From: Enterobacter cloacae subsp. cloacae ATCC 13047
GTDB taxonomy: Bacteria; Pseudomonadota; Gammaproteobacteria; Enterobacterales; Enterobacteriaceae
Length of the DNA: 64,000 nt
Direction: 5' to 3'
NCBI RefSeq assembly: GCF_000025565.1
Contig: NC_014121.1
Coordinates: 1,054,001-1,118,000, forward strand
The translations under genes and the position numbers were made by a program. The notes beneath the pieces were generated by a model, which ran no database searches, was not told the DNA's origin, and worked only from the letters and a program-made list of their open reading frames with translations. This document shows, piece after piece, positions 47,093 to 57,290 of this stretch. Each line of letters starts with the position of its first letter. Position 1 is the stretch's first letter.

Positions 47093-48337
47093 ATGACGCA
47101 GGCGAATCTCACCGAGACACTCTTCAAACCCCGTTTCAAGCACCCTGAAACCTCGACGCTGGTGCGTCGCTTCAATCCGGGGAACCAGCCTGCCGTCCAG
47201 TCTGCATTAGACGGTAAAAACGTGCCTCACTGGTATCGCATGATTAACCGCCTGATGTGGATCTGGCGCGGTATCGATCCGCGTGAAATCCTCGATGTGC
47301 AGGCGCGTATCGTCATGAGTGAAGCCGAGCGTACCGACAGCGAACTCTACGATACGGTGGTGGGTTACCGCGGCGGCAACTGGATCTACGAATGGTCGAA
47401 ACAGGCGATGCTCTGGCAGCAAAAAGCCAGCCAGGAAGAGGACGCCACCCTCAGCGGCAAGCACTGGCTGCACGCAGCCAACCTTTACGCCATTGCCGCC
47501 TATCCGCACTTAAAAGGGGATGAGCTGGCGGAGCAGGCGCAGGCGCTGGCAAACCGTGCCTATGAAGAGGCTGCCCAACGCTTGCCGGGCCGGATGCGCG
47601 AGCTTGAGTTCACCATCCCCGGCGGCGGGCCCGTGACCGGGTTCCTGCATATGCCTGAAGGCGACGGCCCGTTTCCGACCGTGCTGATGTGCGGTGGGCT
47701 GGATTCGCTGCAAATCGACTATTACAGCCTGTATGAGCGTTACTTCGCCCCAAAAGGGATCGCGATGCTGACGCTTGATATGCCCTCTATCGGTTTTTCC
47801 TCTAAATGGAAACTGACGCAGGATTCCAGTCTTCTGCACCAGCATGCGCTGAAAGCGCTGGAAAACATTCCCTGGGTCGACCACACTCGCGTCGCGGCGT
47901 TTGGTTTCCGCTTTGGGGCGAACGTGGCCGTGCGTCTGGCCTATCTTGAGGCGTCACGCCTGAAGGCCGTAGCCTGTCTTGGGCCAGTGGTTCACGCTCT
48001 GCTCAGCGATCCTGCCCGTCAGGGCAGCGTGCCGGAAATGTACCTCGACGTACTGGCCAGCCGCCTTGGCATGCATGATGCTTCAGACGAAGCGCTGCGC
48101 GTGGAACTCAATCGCTATTCGTTAAAAACGCAGGGCCTGCTGGGACGCCGGTGTCCAACGCCGATGCTGTCCGGCTTCTGGAAAAACGATCCGTTCAGCC
48201 CGGAAGAGGAGTCACGCTTAATCACATCGTCATCTGCGGATGGCAAATTGCTGGAAGTTCCCTTCAGCCCGGTGTATCAGAATTTTGACAAAGTATTAAA
48301 AGAGATTACGCGTTGGATCGCCCAGAGATTGTGTTAA
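47093..48337 (+). CDS. frsA: Fermentation-respiration switch protein FrsA
   Basis: 414 residues of the FrsA (YafA) esterase-fold family. The alpha/beta-hydrolase elbow reads [12 protein letters not shown], with no Ser nucleophile, as in E. coli FrsA; the family has been linked to binding EIIA-Glc. Neighbours gpt and crl match E. coli. Confidence 0.93.
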   Translation: MTQANLTETLFKPRFKHPETSTLVRRFNPGNQPAVQSALDGKNVPHWYRMINRLMWIWRGIDPREILDVQARIVMSEAERTDSELYDTVVGYRGGNWIYEWSKQAMLWQQKASQEEDATLSGKHWLHAANLYAIAAYPHLKGDELAEQAQALANRAYEEAAQRLPGRMRELEFTIPGGGPVTGFLHMPEGDGPFPTVLMCGGLDSLQIDYYSLYERYFAPKGIAMLTLDMPSIGFSSKWKLTQDSSLLHQHALKALENIPWVDHTRVAAFGFRFGANVAVRLAYLEASRLKAVACLGPVVHALLSDPARQGSVPEMYLDVLASRLGMHDASDEALRVELNRYSLKTQGLLGRRCPTPMLSGFWKNDPFSPEEESRLITSSSADGKLLEVPFSPVYQNFDKVLKEITRWIAQRLC

Positions 48338-48394
48338 GAGATTGCTAAATTTTGATGGTTTGGTAAAACAGTGGCTTCACAAAAGGAGATCGTA

Positions 48395-48754
48395 ATGACG
48401 TTACCGAGTGGACACCCGAAAAGTAGATTGATTAAGAAGTTCATGGCTCTTGGCCCGTATATTCGAGAAGAGCAGTGTGAAGAGAATCGCTTTTTTTTCG
48501 ACTGCCTGGCTGTATGCGTCAACGTGAAGCCTGCACCCGAAAAACGTGAATTCTGGGGCTGGTGGATGGAAATGGAAGCAGAAGAGAAACGTTTTACCTA
48601 TAGCTACCAGTTTGGCCTGTTTAATAAAGACGGCAACTGGCAGGCCACCACCATCAAAGATCAGGAAGTGATTGACCGCCTGGAATATACCTTGAAAGAG
48701 TTCCACGACAAGGCGCGCGATTTACTGGCCACGCTGGACGGCTTTGTTGAATAA
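48395..48754 (+). pseudogene. crl: crl, 3' end displaced by IS903
   Basis: Start at ATG 48395 ([16 protein letters not shown], the E. coli Crl opening; an in-frame GTG at 48371 would add eight residues). The frame stays Crl-like up to ATLD, then enters IS903 and gains only GFVE before a stop at 48752-48754, giving 119 residues. The lost tail is found intact on the other side of the element (49806-49862: LKLEPADDFSSEKAKLTA), collinear after removal of one duplication. Crl helps load sigma-S onto core RNA polymerase. The conserved core ([16 protein letters not shown]) is kept, so partial activity is possible. Confidence 0.9.
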
Positions 48755-49796
48755 ATCGAACTTTTGCTGAGTTGAAGGATCAGATCACGTATCTTCCCGA
48801 CAACGCAGACCGTTCCGTGGCAAAGCAAAAGTTCAAAATCACCAACTGGCCCACCTACAATAAAGCCCTCATCAACCGTGGCTCCATAACTTTCTGGCTG
48901 GATGATGAAGCTATTCAGGCCTGGTATGAGTCAGCAACACCTTCTTCACGAGGCAGACCTCAGCGCTATTCTGACCTTGCCATCACTACTGTGCTGGTCA
49001 TTAAACGCGTATTCAGGCTGACCCTGCGGGCTGCGCAGGGCTTTATTGATTCCATTTTTTCTCTGATGAACGTTCCGCTACGCTGCCCGGATTACAGCTG
49101 TGTCAGCAGGCGGGCAAAGTCGGTTAATGTCAGTTTCAAAACGCCCACCCGGGGTGAAATCGCACACCTGGTAATTGATTCCACCGGGCTGAAGGTCTTC
49201 GGTGAAGGCGAGTGGAAAGTCAAAAAGCATGGCCAGGAACGCCGCCGTATCTGGCGTAAGCTGCATCTCGCCGTTGACAGTAAAACACATGAAATCATCT
49301 GCGCTGACCTGTCGCTGAACAACGTTACGGACTCAGAGGCCTTCCCCGGGTTAATCCGGCAAACCCACCGGAAAATCAGGTCAGCCGCCGCCGATGGCGC
49401 TTACGATACCCGGCTATGTCACGATGAACTGCGGCGTAAGAAAATCAGCGCGCTTATCCCTCCCCGAAAAGGTGCGGGTTACTGGCCCGGTGAATATGCA
49501 GACCGTAACCGTGCAGTGGCTAATCAGCGAATGACCGGGAGTAATGCGCGGTGGAAATGGACAACAGATTACAACCGTCGCTCGATAGCGGAAACGGCGA
49601 TGTACCGGGTAAAACAGCTGTTCGGGGGTTCACTGACGCTGCGTGACTACGATGGTCAGGTTGCGGAGGCTATGGCCCTGGTACGAGCGCTGAACAAAAT
49701 GACGAAAGCAGGTATACCTGAAAGCGTGCGTATTGCCTGAAAACACAACCCGCTACGGGGGAGACTTACCCGAAATCTGATTTATTCAACAAAGCC
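48740..49796 (+). mobile_element. IS903, IS5 family, complete, inserted in crl
   Basis: 1057 bp, the length of IS903, with perfect 18-bp terminal inverted repeats GGCTTTGTTGAATAAATC at 48740-48757 and its reverse complement at 49779-49796. Direct 9-bp target duplications ACGCTGGAC lie at 48731-48739 and 49797-49805. One intact transposase. Perfect duplications argue for a recent, uncomplicated insertion. Confidence 0.96.
48817..49740 (+). CDS. IS903 transposase (IS5 family)
   Basis: 307 residues from GTG 48817 (VAKQKFKITNWPTYNKAL), the usual IS903 start; an upstream in-frame start at 48772 lies just inside the left end and is not used in the reference element. DDE residues fall in VIDSTGLKVFGEGEW, AADGAYDTRLCH and the C-terminal YNRRSIAETAMYRVKQLFG motif. 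Uninterrupted. Confidence 0.95.
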   Translation: MAKQKFKITNWPTYNKALINRGSITFWLDDEAIQAWYESATPSSRGRPQRYSDLAITTVLVIKRVFRLTLRAAQGFIDSIFSLMNVPLRCPDYSCVSRRAKSVNVSFKTPTRGEIAHLVIDSTGLKVFGEGEWKVKKHGQERRRIWRKLHLAVDSKTHEIICADLSLNNVTDSEAFPGLIRQTHRKIRSAAADGAYDTRLCHDELRRKKISALIPPRKGAGYWPGEYADRNRAVANQRMTGSNARWKWTTDYNRRSIAETAMYRVKQLFGGSLTLRDYDGQVAEAMALVRALNKMTKAGIPESVRIA

Positions 49797-49862
49797 ACGC
49801 TGGACCTGAAGCTTGAGCCTGCCGATGATTTTTCCAGTGAAAAGGCGAAATTGACGGCGTAA
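49797..49862 (+). pseudogene. crl: crl 3' fragment beyond IS903
   Basis: After the right-hand ACGCTGGAC copy the crl frame resumes as LKLEPADDFSSEKAKLTA and the original stop at 49860-49862. It has no start of its own and is not expected to be translated. Confidence 0.85.
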
Positions 49863-49923
49863 AGACGAAATAATGCCGGGTGATGATCCCGTAGGCCCGG
49901 TAAGCGCAGCGCCACCGGGCACA

Positions 49924-49950
49924 AAAAAACCGGCTTAATGCCGGTTTTTT
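49924..49950. terminator. Bidirectional intrinsic terminator between crl and phoE
   Basis: AAAAAACCGGC (49924-49934) and GCCGGTTTTTT (49940-49950) around TTAAT. It serves the convergent crl (plus) and phoE (minus) transcripts. Confidence 0.9.
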
Positions 49951-49963
49951 TATTACTGCCGAC

Positions 49964-51016
49964 TCAGAACTGGTAGGTCATACCCAGGGCAACGATATCA
50001 TCGCTGCTCACGCCCAGTTTGTTATCGTCATCAATCTGGTTGATTTTATAATCAACAAACGCGGACATATTTTTGTTGAAATAATAGGTCGCGCCGACGT
50101 CGATATATTTCACCAGATCTTCATCGCCAATACCTTCGATATCCTTGCCTTTAGACTGGACATAACCCAGGGATGGACGCAGACCGAAATCGAACTGATA
50201 TTGTGCGACCACTTCAAAGTTCTGCGCTTTATTGGCAAAGCCGCCAGAAATTGGGGTCATATTGCGGGTTTCGGAGTACATCGCCGCCAGGTAGATATCG
50301 TTCGCATCATATTTCAGACCGGTTGCCCAGGCTTCGGCTTTTTTGCCTTCGCCGCGGGTCAGCAGGTTCTGCGCGTTGGTACGATCAGAGTTGGTGTACG
50401 CGCCGCTTACCGCGAAATCGCTGCCGCCAAAGTCATAGGTCAGAGACGTACCAAAACCGTCACCGTTCTGTTTTTTGACGTCGCGGTTTTCGTTTTTACC
50501 CTGGTATTGCAGGGTCATATCCAGACCGTCAACCGCGCCAAAGAAGTCGGTGTTACGGTAAGTGGCCAGACCGCTTGCACGCTTGGTCATGAAGTTATCG
50601 GTCTGAGCGGAAGAGTCGCCGCCAAACTCAGGGAACATATCGGTCCAGGCTTCCACGTCATACAGCGCGCCCAGGTTACGACCGTAATCCAGAGAACCAA
50701 AGTCTTTTAGCTTCAGACCGGCGAATGCCAGACGCGTTTTCTGAGTGGAATCGCTCTCTGCTTTGTTGCCTGCAAATTCCGCTTCCCAACGGCCATAGCC
50801 CGTCAGCTGATCGTTAATCTGAGTTTCACCTTTAAAACCGAAACGCACGTATGTCTGGTCACCATCTTTTGAATCGTCATCGCTGATGTAGTGCATTGCT
50901 TTAACTTTGCCGTACACGTCCAGTTTGTTGCCGTTTTTATTATAAACTTCGGCAGCGTGAACAGATGCGGAAGCCACAACGCCCATAACCATTAATGCCA
51001 GAGTGCTCTTTTTCAT
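49964..51016 (-). CDS. phoE: Outer-membrane phosphoporin PhoE
   Basis: 350 residues. Signal peptide [21 protein letters not shown], then the OmpC/OmpF/PhoE porin sequence ([21 protein letters not shown]) and the C-terminal strand ending in Phe ([10 protein letters not shown]). The position next to proB and the Pho box upstream identify it as PhoE rather than OmpC or OmpF. Trimeric anion-preferring channel induced by phosphate starvation. Confidence 0.94.
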   Translation of the reverse strand: MKKSTLALMVMGVVASASVHAAEVYNKNGNKLDVYGKVKAMHYISDDDSKDGDQTYVRFGFKGETQINDQLTGYGRWEAEFAGNKAESDSTQKTRLAFAGLKLKDFGSLDYGRNLGALYDVEAWTDMFPEFGGDSSAQTDNFMTKRASGLATYRNTDFFGAVDGLDMTLQYQGKNENRDVKKQNGDGFGTSLTYDFGGSDFAVSGAYTNSDRTNAQNLLTRGEGKKAEAWATGLKYDANDIYLAAMYSETRNMTPISGGFANKAQNFEVVAQYQFDFGLRPSLGYVQSKGKDIEGIGDEDLVKYIDVGATYYFNKNMSAFVDYKINQIDDDNKLGVSSDDIVALGMTYQF

Positions 51017-51113
51017 TTTCGATCCTGTCTTATAAACGCGCTTAAAAATTCGCTGGACGATAAGCTCATGCTTAAGTCCCGTGAAAAAACAGAAAGGGTT
51101 TTAACGTTACGGA

Positions 51114-51131
51114 ATGAAACTTTTATGACAA
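51114..51131 (-). promoter_or_regulatory. Pho box upstream of phoE
   Basis: On the minus strand TTGTCAT-AAAA-GTTTCAT, matching the PhoB half-sites CTGTCAT with 4-bp AT spacing. It lies about 100 bp upstream of the phoE start in the 304-bp phoE-proB intergenic region, which also must hold the divergent proB promoter. Confidence 0.65.
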
Positions 51132-51320
51132 ATTAAGATTAATTTTAAAAAACTGTGATTTATTATTTCGGTAATAAAATTGTCAAAATCCGCCGCTACG
51201 CTTCCTGATCCCGCGCAACAAAGTGTTTCGCGATGTGCTGTGGCAGTTGGCAACGGGCCTGACACCTGTTAAAACGTTCGTTCGACATCACTTTCCCTTA
51301 TCGTTGAACGGCAGAGAATC

Positions 51321-52424
51321 ATGAGTGACAGCCAGACGCTGGTGGTAAAACTCGGCACCAGTGTTTTAACAGGCGGATCGCGCCGCCTAAATCGCGCCCA
51401 CATTGTTGAGCTTGTACGTCAGTGCGCTCAGCTGCATGCCGCAGGGCATCGTATTGTTATTGTGACCTCCGGGGCGATTGCCGCCGGGCGTGAACATCTG
51501 GGTTACCCCGAACTCCCCGCGACGATCGCCTCTAAACAGCTGCTGGCCGCCGTGGGACAAAGCCGACTCATTCAACTCTGGGAACAGTTGTTCTCAATCT
51601 ATGGCATTCACGTCGGGCAGATGCTGCTGACGCGCGCGGATATGGAAGACAGAGAACGCTTCCTGAACGCCCGCGATACGCTGCGCGCGCTGCTGGACAA
51701 CAATATCGTCCCGGTGATTAACGAAAACGACGCCGTGGCTACCGCTGAAATCAAAGTGGGTGACAACGATAACCTCTCTGCGCTGGCGGCGATCCTGGCC
51801 GGTGCCGACAAGCTCTTGCTCCTGACGGACCAGCAGGGGCTGTTTACCGCAGACCCGCGCTCCAACCCGGAAGCTGAACTGATTACCGATGTGCACGGCA
51901 TTGACGATGCGCTGCGCGCCATCGCCGGCGACAGCGTCTCTGGCCTGGGAACGGGCGGCATGGGCACTAAACTGCAGGCGGCGGATGTGGCCTGCCGCGC
52001 CGGGATCGACACCATCATTGCGGCGGGCAGCCGTCCTGGCGTCATTGGCGACGTGATGGAAGGCATTTCCGTTGGCACGCGCTTCCACGCCCAGGAATCC
52101 CCGCTGGAAAACCGCAAACGCTGGATTTTCGGCGCGCCGCCGGCAGGTGAACTGACCGTGGATGAAGGGGCGACCGCCGCGATTCTGGAAAGAGGGAGTT
52201 CATTGCTTCCTAAAGGAATTAAAAACGTGACAGGCAACTTCTCCCGTGGTGAAGTGATCCGTATCCGTAACCTTGAAGGTCGCGACATCGCTCACGGCGT
52301 CAGCCGCTACAACAGCGATGCTCTGCGCCGTATTGCGGGTCACCACTCGCAGCAGATCGACGCCATTCTGGGCTACGAGTATGGCCCGGTTGCCGTGCAT
52401 CGTGACGACATGATTATTCGTTAA
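51321..52424 (+). CDS. proB: Glutamate 5-kinase
   Basis: 367 residues: an amino-acid-kinase domain ([48 protein letters not shown]) and a C-terminal PUA domain ([19 protein letters not shown]). First step of proline synthesis, feedback-inhibited by proline in the family. proA follows 11 bp later. Confidence 0.97.
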   Translation: MSDSQTLVVKLGTSVLTGGSRRLNRAHIVELVRQCAQLHAAGHRIVIVTSGAIAAGREHLGYPELPATIASKQLLAAVGQSRLIQLWEQLFSIYGIHVGQMLLTRADMEDRERFLNARDTLRALLDNNIVPVINENDAVATAEIKVGDNDNLSALAAILAGADKLLLLTDQQGLFTADPRSNPEAELITDVHGIDDALRAIAGDSVSGLGTGGMGTKLQAADVACRAGIDTIIAAGSRPGVIGDVMEGISVGTRFHAQESPLENRKRWIFGAPPAGELTVDEGATAAILERGSSLLPKGIKNVTGNFSRGEVIRIRNLEGRDIAHGVSRYNSDALRRIAGHHSQQIDAILGYEYGPVAVHRDDMIIR

Positions 52425-52435
52425 GGAGCCAGAAA

Positions 52436-53689
52436 ATGCTGGAACAAATGGGTGCCGCCGCCAAGGCCGCCTCTTACAAACTGGCGCTCCTTTCCAGCCG
52501 CGAGAAAAACCGCGTGCTGGAAAAAATCGCTGATTATCTGGAATCGCAGTCGCCGGAAATCCTCCTCGCCAACGAACAGGATCTGCTGGAAGCGCGCCGC
52601 AATGGTCTGAGCGAAGCGATGCTCGACCGTCTGGCGTTGACCCCGGCACGCCTGAAAGGCATCGCCGACGATGTCCGTCAGGTTTGTAATCTGGCCGACC
52701 CGGTCGGGCAAGTGATTGACGGCGGACTGCTCGACAGCGGTTTACGTCTGGAGCGCCGTCGCGTGCCGCTCGGCGTTATCGGCGTGATTTATGAAGCCCG
52801 TCCGAACGTGACGGTGGATGTCGCTTCCCTGTGCCTGAAGACCGGTAATGCCGCTATTCTGCGCGGCGGGAAAGAGACATGGCGCACCAACGCCGCGACG
52901 GTGAAAGTCATCCAGCAGGCGCTGCAGGAGTGCGGCTTACCGGCAGGTGCCGTGCAGGCTATCGAAAGCCCGGACCGTGCTCTGGTGAACGAGATGCTGC
53001 GCATGGACAAATACATCGACATGCTGATCCCACGCGGTGGCGCGGGCCTGCACAAGCTGTGCCGCGAGCAGTCGACGATCCCGGTGATCACCGGCGGTAT
53101 CGGCGTGTGCCATATCGTGGTGGACGAGAGCGCCGAAATTACACCGGCGCTGAAGATTATCGTGAATGCCAAGACCCAGCGTCCAAGTACCTGTAATACG
53201 GTGGAAACGCTGCTGGTGCATCAGGGTATCGCGAACACCTTCCTGCCAGCCCTGAGCAAGCAGATGGCCGAGAGTGGCGTCACGCTGCACGCGGACGAGA
53301 AGGCGCTGGCGCTGCTGAAAGACGGCCCGGCGACGGTGGTGCCGGTAAACGCGGAGCAGTATGACGACGAGTTCCTGTCTTTGGATCTGAACGTGAAGAT
53401 CGTAGCCGATCTCGACGACGCTATCGCGCACATCCGTGAGCATGGTACTCAGCACTCTGACGCCATCCTGACGCGCACGCTGCGCAATGCCGACCGCTTT
53501 GTGAACGAGGTGGATTCTTCTGCCGTGTACGTGAACGCATCAACCCGTTTCACCGACGGTGGACAGTTTGGTCTGGGCGCGGAAGTGGCCGTAAGCACGC
53601 AGAAACTGCACGCGCGTGGTCCGATGGGCCTGGAAGCGTTGACCACCTACAAGTGGATTGGCATCGGCGACGATACGATTCGTGCGTAA
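52436..53689 (+). CDS. proA: Glutamate-5-semialdehyde dehydrogenase (gamma-glutamyl phosphate reductase)
   Basis: 417 residues, the E. coli length. Catalytic Cys in [21 protein letters not shown]-site segment [19 protein letters not shown]. Second step of proline synthesis, co-transcribed with proB. Confidence 0.97.
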   Translation: MLEQMGAAAKAASYKLALLSSREKNRVLEKIADYLESQSPEILLANEQDLLEARRNGLSEAMLDRLALTPARLKGIADDVRQVCNLADPVGQVIDGGLLDSGLRLERRRVPLGVIGVIYEARPNVTVDVASLCLKTGNAAILRGGKETWRTNAATVKVIQQALQECGLPAGAVQAIESPDRALVNEMLRMDKYIDMLIPRGGAGLHKLCREQSTIPVITGGIGVCHIVVDESAEITPALKIIVNAKTQRPSTCNTVETLLVHQGIANTFLPALSKQMAESGVTLHADEKALALLKDGPATVVPVNAEQYDDEFLSLDLNVKIVADLDDAIAHIREHGTQHSDAILTRTLRNADRFVNEVDSSAVYVNASTRFTDGGQFGLGAEVAVSTQKLHARGPMGLEALTTYKWIGIGDDTIRA

Positions 53690-53800
53690 ATAATCACGGG
53701 TGATGCAAAAATAGCCGTTTGATTCAAAAGGGCATTGACGCATCACCCGGATAGATCTAACCTTTTGCCCCGTGGTTACGCTCGTAACCGGCCTCTCAGG

Positions 53801-53876
53801 GCCGATATAGCTCAGTTGGTAGAGCAGCGCATTCGTAATGCGAAGGTCGTAGGTTCGACTCCTATTATCGGCACCA
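53801..53876 (+). tRNA. thrW: tRNA-Thr (anticodon CGU)
   Basis: 76 bases including encoded CCA. Acceptor stem GCCGATA/TATCGGC, D-arm AGCTCAGTTGGTAGAGC, anticodon loop TTCGTAA giving CGT, T-arm AGGTTCGACTCCT. It lies after proA as thrW does in E. coli. Its 3' part is the integration site of the phage satellite that follows, so the end of the gene acts as attL. Confidence 0.97.
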
Positions 53877-53979
53877 TCCCCTAGTTTTCTCAAGTCAACT
53901 CGCATCAACAAAATCCTTTTAAAACATAGATCTTACGTTGTTTTCAGTCATTTGACGTCAACCTCTATCCATTGAAATC

Positions 53980-54040
53980 AACATGCCTTTGGGGGCACAA
54001 TCAGGGGCATGTTCTGTTCGGTCTAGGAAATGTGCCCCCA
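53980..54040. repeat. Nested inverted repeats before the integrase start
   Basis: TGGGGGCACA (53990-53999) and TGTGCCCCCA (54031-54040) are perfect arms, the second ending at the ATG of the integrase. AACATGCC (53980-53987) and GGCATGTT (54006-54013) form another pair. These may be arm-type binding sites for Int/AlpA or a translation-limiting hairpin; no ribosome site is visible between them and the ATG. Confidence 0.6.
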
Positions 54041-55219
54041 ATGATGCTGAATGCCCGAAAGGTTGAAGCCGCGAAAGGAAAAGAGAAGAGCTACAAGCTG
54101 TCTGATGGAGGTGGTCTGTATCTTCAAGTAGAACCCAATGGCTCTCGTTACTGGCGTATGAAGTACCGTTTTGCTGGCAAAGAGAAGCGTTTATCTTTTG
54201 GTGTCTATCCAACAGTTTCTTTGGCTGATGCCAGGCAAAAGCGTGAAGACGCAAAGAAATTGCTCGCAGCCGGTGAAGACCCCGGCGAAGTGAAGAAAGC
54301 CAAAAAACATGCTTTAACCGCTGCTACAGAGATACTCAATCCATTCAGAGAAGTGGCGTTAGAGTGGCACAAAATGAAGTCACCTAAATGGTCTGAGGGC
54401 TATGCTTCAGACATTATCGAGGCATTTGAGAAAGACATTTTCCCGCACATTGGCCATCGACCCATTGCTGATATTAAGCCCCTAGAGCTGCTTGAAGTTC
54501 TGAGATTAATAGAAGCCAGAGGAGCAATGGAAAAAGCGAAGAAAGTCCGTCAACGATGCGGTGAAGTATTCCGCTACGCCATCGTAACAGGTCGAGCGAT
54601 CTACAATCCGGCACCGGATCTTGCCAGTGCAATGCAAGGGCATGAAGCAGTCCACTATCCATTTCTCAAAGTCAACGAGCTACCCGAGTTCTTCACTGCC
54701 CTTAACGCTTATTCAGGAAGCCCGATAGTGTTGCTGGGAGCGCATCTGCTCATCCTGACAGGTCTCAGAACCGGAGAGCTACGAGCAGCGGAATGGCGTG
54801 AAGTGGATTTTGATAACGCAGTGTGGGAAATTCCCAAAGAACGCATGAAAATGCGTAGGACTCATATTGTACCACTGTCAAAACAAGCATTAGTTCACCT
54901 CGGGCGGTTGAAAGAGTTGACAGGCAACTATCCGCTCATGTTCCCTGGACGCAACGATCCCAGTAAATTCATGAGTGAAGCCAGTATCAACCAGGTGTTT
55001 AAACGTATTGGGTATGCTGGCCGTGTAACAGGGCATGGTTTCAGGCATACGATGAGTACGATTCTGCATGAGAAAGGTTTTAATAGCGCTTGGATTGAAA
55101 CCCAGCTTGCTCATTTAGACAAGAACTCTATTCGTGGAATTTATAACCATGCTCAATATATTGAAGGGCGTAGGGAAATGATGCAGTGGTATGCTGACTT
55201 TTTAGAGGGACTAAAATGA
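54041..55219 (+). CDS. int: P4-type tyrosine integrase
   Basis: 392 residues from the ATG pair at 54041/54044; a TTG at 53972 in frame would run through the inverted repeats and is unlikely. N-terminal arm-binding domain (GGLYLQVEPNGSRYWRMKYR, typical of P4-like integrases), core-binding domain, then the catalytic domain with Arg in LTGLRTGELRAAEW, His-x-x-Arg in GHGFRHT and Tyr in RGIYNHAQY. Directs integration into thrW. It overlaps the next gene by 4 bp. Confidence 0.95.
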   Translation: MMLNARKVEAAKGKEKSYKLSDGGGLYLQVEPNGSRYWRMKYRFAGKEKRLSFGVYPTVSLADARQKREDAKKLLAAGEDPGEVKKAKKHALTAATEILNPFREVALEWHKMKSPKWSEGYASDIIEAFEKDIFPHIGHRPIADIKPLELLEVLRLIEARGAMEKAKKVRQRCGEVFRYAIVTGRAIYNPAPDLASAMQGHEAVHYPFLKVNELPEFFTALNAYSGSPIVLLGAHLLILTGLRTGELRAAEWREVDFDNAVWEIPKERMKMRRTHIVPLSKQALVHLGRLKELTGNYPLMFPGRNDPSKFMSEASINQVFKRIGYAGRVTGHGFRHTMSTILHEKGFNSAWIETQLAHLDKNSIRGIYNHAQYIEGRREMMQWYADFLEGLK

Positions 55220-56067
55220 AAACTATTCCTTCTTTAGATTATTACAGAGTGAGCCGAGCAGCTAAATTAATAGGCTGTGATGTTGGTGATTTAATTCATT
55301 GGGGAGCAGTAGATAAAATCAAACTTTGTGTCATGCTGGATATGGCCAATTCAATTTTTCATAGCTCTGTGGACGTTAAAAAAATAAATAATGACTTAAG
55401 GGATTTGCCTAATCATACTGAAGAATTCAAAGAATTAACTAGGAATTCATTTATATATAATGACGACTCAATTTACACTGAGGGTATTGAATTTTTCTTT
55501 AAGGATGATTTATTTAGTTTTGGCTCTGACGATGAAGACTCACTTAACATCGCTTATGGGCACGCATCGGGATTATGGGAGCTTGAGCAAAGAGTATTAA
55601 TTAAAATGGAAATGAATAATTTCTATGATGATGGGCTAATAGTTTTACCTTCAGGGGAAATGAGCTTTGAGGGTTTCTTTTGTTGTTTATTGCCTGATTC
55701 ACAAGGATGCAGAATTACATTAAACGATCTATGGATCACGAGAGAGCATGTTGAAAGAATTCTATCAAATGATATAGCCAATAAGATAATTCATAAGCCA
55801 CATGAATCCGTAGGTATAAAATCGGTAAAACTATCTAAAGTTGTTTCAGAACGTCATGCCAAGAAAAGAGAAGTTGTGCTCGTGGCTGCTATTTTCTGTA
55901 AAGAAAAGTATCCGAATGAGTGCTCTGGGTCAATTCGCTCATGGGCTAATTGCATAGAAAAACGTGCAACCGAACTGTTATATATAAATGGTGAGCCTCC
56001 ACTTTCGATAGATAGAATAGAGCGAATTTTGGGTAAAGCTATTGCTGGTAAATTGATCGCGAACTAA
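55216..56067 (+). CDS. Satellite protein of unknown function, possible DNA-binding N-terminus
   Basis: 283 residues, coupled to int by an ATGA overlap. The first 35 residues (LDYYRVSRAAKLIGCDVGDLIHWGA) look like a MerR-type helix-turn-helix opening. The rest is acidic and helical without a motif I recognise. Base composition is AT-rich compared with the core chromosome. Its coupling to int suggests a role in excision or regulation, which is inference. Confidence 0.7.
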   Translation: MKTIPSLDYYRVSRAAKLIGCDVGDLIHWGAVDKIKLCVMLDMANSIFHSSVDVKKINNDLRDLPNHTEEFKELTRNSFIYNDDSIYTEGIEFFFKDDLFSFGSDDEDSLNIAYGHASGLWELEQRVLIKMEMNNFYDDGLIVLPSGEMSFEGFFCCLLPDSQGCRITLNDLWITREHVERILSNDIANKIIHKPHESVGIKSVKLSKVVSERHAKKREVVLVAAIFCKEKYPNECSGSIRSWANCIEKRATELLYINGEPPLSIDRIERILGKAIAGKLIAN

Positions 56068-56177
56068 GTCCTAGTTTACGTTGAGTAGAAATTATTTTTT
56101 CTACTCAACGTTAAAACGAAACCATCTATGTTTAGATAGTGTTCATTGACGAACATTGATGAACTGATGGAGATATT

Positions 56178-56378
56178 TTGGATAATTCTAAATGCCGCCC
56201 TTCATACGACAAATTAGTTGATATGAAATTTATAACTTCCGACTGCTTATTTACTGATAAGTGGATTTATAAACTGATCTCTCTTGGTAGATTCCCTAAA
56301 CCGATCAAGCTAGGTCGTATGTCACGATGGCGCGCTGGTGATTATTATGCCTGGAGAGATAGTCACACATCTAATTAA
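56178..56378 (+). CDS. AlpA/Vis-type regulator
   Basis: 66 residues from TTG 56178, supported by GGAG at 56169-56172. An ATG at 56223 would give a 51-residue form that still covers the domain. The helix-turn-helix of the AlpA family is visible: FTDKWIYKLISLGRFPKPIKLGRMSRWRAGD. AlpA/Vis proteins control the integrase and late promoters of P4-like elements. Confidence 0.8.
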   Translation: MDNSKCRPSYDKLVDMKFITSDCLFTDKWIYKLISLGRFPKPIKLGRMSRWRAGDYYAWRDSHTSN

Positions 56379-56400
56379 ACTTGTTAAAAATAGGACTGAT

Positions 56401-57276
56401 ATGACATTTATTAAACTCCCAATGGAGGGTAAGCCCTTGTATCCTTCCCTGAAAAGTGATCACGTTACGGCAATAGATACTTATAAGGTCAGTATTTTCA
56501 ATGAAGAATATGGTGATTCTGCATGTATAATAAGAATCATCGAGATCTCTATGTTAAATAAACTGCGTCATAAAGGAGAGAAATTACGGTCTTTAACCGG
56601 GCTAACAATCCCCGATACAGAAGCGACTGCCGATGAAATCAATCTCTTAATGAGTCGATTTGAGGTGCTATGTCACCGTGAAGAAGAAGAGTTATCCTTC
56701 CGACAAAAAGATGTTAGCTCTGCCGAGTACGCATTAAAGAATGCAGGGGTTAATGTTAACGCCAGAACAGTTTCTGAAGTAAAAAACAAAAATGCCGTGA
56801 AAGGGGCGCGTGATGCTTATGAAAGACAGTACCATTCTGCATTTTTACGACAGAAAGAGCAGCAAACACGCGTAAGTATCTTCAGAGGGTTCGGAGGTTT
56901 GTTACTTGAAGAGGCTGAACATATTGGGAAAAACGTCAGTAAAAAATATTTTAACTCGTTTACCAGCTCGTTAACTTCCCCAGCTGAGTTTATTAACGTT
57001 TTGCATGATGCGGCACTAGTTCGGGATGTGAGATTTATCTTGGATGCTCTATGCGCGCTTGATAATGCAGTTGAGCACATTCTTAAATGTTGTGCATACC
57101 CAAATGACCGTTACGAACTGGAAAGAGGTGGGATAGGTCGAACTATGGCCTACCGGGAGTACTACCGTGCTGAAAATGCCATTCTTCGCTCCGTAATAAG
57201 TGATCGTGAGTATGCAGAGCATGCTGTGAAATATAATCAGCTCTCTCAATACAAGAAAAAAATATTTCGTAAATAA
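56401..57276 (+). CDS. Satellite protein of unknown function next to capsid gene
   Basis: 291 residues from ATG 56401, with AGGA 5 bp before it. Mostly helical, with a long probable coiled coil (about 80-170, rich in Glu, Arg, Lys and Gln) and a C-terminal helical part. No recognised motif. It sits 14 bp before the gpN-like capsid gene, where a scaffold, capsid-size factor (Sid-like) or antiterminator (Psu-like) would be expected. That role is a guess from position. Confidence 0.65.
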   Translation: MTFIKLPMEGKPLYPSLKSDHVTAIDTYKVSIFNEEYGDSACIIRIIEISMLNKLRHKGEKLRSLTGLTIPDTEATADEINLLMSRFEVLCHREEEELSFRQKDVSSAEYALKNAGVNVNARTVSEVKNKNAVKGARDAYERQYHSAFLRQKEQQTRVSIFRGFGGLLLEEAEHIGKNVSKKYFNSFTSSLTSPAEFINVLHDAALVRDVRFILDALCALDNAVEHILKCCAYPNDRYELERGGIGRTMAYREYYRAENAILRSVISDREYAEHAVKYNQLSQYKKKIFRK

Positions 57277-57290
57277 TAAAAGGATAAATC

